Below are positions 62,751-64,000 of a stretch of 64,000 nucleotides of DNA, in pieces. Below the pieces are notes generated by a model. The model made no database searches and was not told the origin of the DNA. It saw only the letters and a list, made by a program, of their open reading frames with translations. A program made the translations under genes and the position numbers. Each line of letters starts with the position of its first letter. Within the stretch, counting starts at the first letter, position 1. Source of the DNA: Prosthecobacter sp. (GTDB lineage Bacteria > Verrucomicrobiota > Verrucomicrobiia > Verrucomicrobiales > Verrucomicrobiaceae); contig JAFMIR010000006.1 of the NCBI GenBank assembly GCA_017853885.1, positions 1-64,000 of the forward strand, given 5' to 3'.

Positions 62751-64000
62751 AAGCTCCGCAGACCGTCGACAATCGCTTGATCGTCCATCCCTTGATCCCA
62801 AGCCGCCCCGCAGGCCGCGAGCACATCATGCAGATGAAACGCGAAATGGCCTTCAACAGGCAATGTGACATCGCTGAGACTGCAAAGCGTCCGCTCTGTG
62901 GTTCCTACGGCGAGCTTGACTTGGCCAGCACTCACAAACACCGCCCGTCCGCCTTTTTGACGATGCTCAGTGAGAATCGGATTGGCTTCATCACAGCTGA
63001 AAAACAGAACTTGTCCTTTGCAATACTCCGCCATACCCGCCACGAGGGGATCGTCGGCATTTAGCACTGCCGTTCCACCGGGCAAAACGACATCCACCAC
63101 ACAACGTTTCACCTTCGTCATCAGCTCCAGCGTGTCGATGTAGCCAAAACCAAGATGATCTGATCCAACATTCAAAACCACGCCTGTTTGGCAGCGGTCA
63201 TAGCCGATGCCCTCCAAGATAATGGATTCAGCGCTGGTCTCGCAGATAGCAACTTCCGTCCAAGGATGCAGCAGTGCGCCTTGTGCGCCGAAAAGTCGGT
63301 CACCTTGGTTCGAGGCGGCTTTTCGATCACCAAATTGCACACCCTCGCTGTGGCAGACGCCGAGAAATTTGCCCGTGGAGGCTAACAAATGTGCGAGGAG
63401 CTTCACCGTGGTTGTCTTTCCATTAGTGCCGGTCACGCCGATCACTGGGATGCGCCCATCGCTCTCGGGGAAAAGCATGTTCACGATGGCCTCACCCACG
63501 GGACGCACTTTACCGATGGCAGGCTTGAGGTGCATCAGCAGACCGGGGCTGGCATTGATCTCGACGATGGCTCCACCCTGCTCTTCGAGCGGTTTGGAAA
63601 TGTCCTCGCAGACGACATCCACACCGCAGATGTCAAGCCCAGCTACCCTCGCAGCAATGATAACATGGTCACGCACGCTGGGATGCACATCATCCGTGAT
63701 GTCGATGGCCCAGTTCGCAAAGCGGGCCACCATCACGCGTTCACCATCGTGCGGCACAGATTCAGGGGGGTGACCTTGGTTTTGCAGATCCGCAAGGATA
63801 ACCGGGTCCCACTTCACGGTGTCGATCTTATCCCATGGACATGTTTCTAGCTCGCCACGACGCGGGTCGGAGTTCAACTGGTCCTCGATGAGCTGCACAA
63901 TGGTGCTTTTACCATCACCGACGACGATGGCTGGGTCACCACGGCTTGCGGCGACCATTTCACTGCCGACGACGAGCAGGCGATGATCGACACCGGGGAT
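62741..64000 (-). CDS. Second CphA-like ligase, lacking the C-terminal lid; 5' part beyond window
   Basis: 420 codons are visible. The frame is open to the right edge with HRLLVVGSEMVAASRGDPAI, a CphA ATP-grasp segment, then VAGLDICGVDVVCEDIS, IVEINASPGLLMHLKPAIG and the Mur-ligase P loop VTGTNGKTTTVKLLAH. The motif that is ETARGG in CphA1 is ETSAES here, and the protein stops at VDGLRSFQR. The whole C-terminal Mur lid (the part with VDYGHN in CphA1, about 160 residues) is absent. Similar shortened CphA' or CphA2-type proteins accompany CphA1 in other bacteria, where CphA2 joins beta-Asp-Arg dipeptides. The P loop is retained, so at least ATP binding may persist. Confidence 0.88.
   Translation of the reverse strand: MPGVDHRLLVVGSEMVAASRGDPAIVVGDGKSTIVQLIEDQLNSDPRRGELETCPWDKIDTVKWDPVILADLQNQGHPPESVPHDGERVMVARFANWAIDITDDVHPSVRDHVIIAARVAGLDICGVDVVCEDISKPLEEQGGAIVEINASPGLLMHLKPAIGKVRPVGEAIVNMLFPESDGRIPVIGVTGTNGKTTTVKLLAHLLASTGKFLGVCHSEGVQFGDRKAASNQGDRLFGAQGALLHPWTEVAICETSAESIILEGIGYDRCQTGVVLNVGSDHLGFGYIDTLELMTKVKRCVVDVVLPGGTAVLNADDPLVAGMAEYCKGQVLFFSCDEANPILTEHRQKGGRAVFVSAGQVKLAVGTTERTLCSLSDVTLPVEGHFAFHLHDVLAACGAAWDQGMDDQAIVDGLRSFQR

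Noticed and set aside
1..64000. CRISPR arrays, tRNA or rRNA genes, insertion sequences, prophage
   Set aside because: No regularly spaced repeats, no cloverleaf with CCA end, no transposase or integrase motifs were found on either strand.

Overview
The window is a moderately GC-rich bacterial chromosome segment with densely packed genes on both strands. The gene content points to the PVC superphylum, most likely Verrucomicrobiota (Verrucomicrobiales, near Prosthecobacter/Verrucomicrobium; the genus is inference). The evidence is a planctomycete-type cytochrome/DUF1549/DUF1553 protein, a DUF1501 protein, two formylglycine sulfatases, two ThuA-like proteins, three PQQ-type propeller proteins, a possible PEP-CTERM-like mini-protein, many exported enzymes and frequent starts without a clear Shine-Dalgarno. 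No rRNA, tRNA, CRISPR array, insertion sequence or prophage was seen.

Layout. 1-9 kb: 3'-truncated rsmH overlapping a MazG-like gene, a small c-type cytochrome domain protein, a sulfatase, tadA, rpe, infC with an AUU start and long tails, a fatty-acid desaturase, aroE and a ThuA protein. 9-20 kb: the 1000-residue PSCyt1/PSD1 protein, lepB, mscL, lgt, an NHL propeller pair, two coiled-coil envelope proteins, and a fructokinase-type ROK gene with metF. 20-28 kb: a mini PEP-CTERM-like protein, an amidohydrolase, lysA, a membrane protein, a second sulfatase, a Ppx-like protein with lost active-site motifs, and a second ROK kinase. 28-53 kb: large exported proteins (PQQ/LamG, PQQ/EF-hand, M14 peptidase, SGNH-like, OmpA-like, superoxide dismutase, ThuA, DUF1501, PQQ) mixed with a UDP-sugar epimerase, a Gfo/Idh/MocA oxidoreductase, an orphan CreC-like histidine kinase, selO and an AraC regulator. 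53-54 kb: relic of a sterol desaturase/fatty-acid hydroxylase gene in front of bioD.

54-64 kb is the most coherent functional block, a cyanophycin (multi-L-arginyl-poly-L-aspartate) locus. cphA1 and an MsbA-like ABC exporter run leftward. A second ABC exporter with an N-terminal extension, a DUF1854 gene and a lipoprotein cyanophycinase run rightward as a tightly coupled operon. A second CphA-like protein, lacking the C-terminal Mur-ligase lid and running off the right edge, points back at them. Known families predict synthesis of the polymer by CphA1. The lipoprotein signal on the cyanophycinase and the two exporters raise the question of whether some polymer or dipeptide is handled outside the cytoplasm.

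Many start codons are uncertain because few genes carry a strong Shine-Dalgarno. Alternatives are given where they matter. All functional calls come from reading motifs, without database searches.
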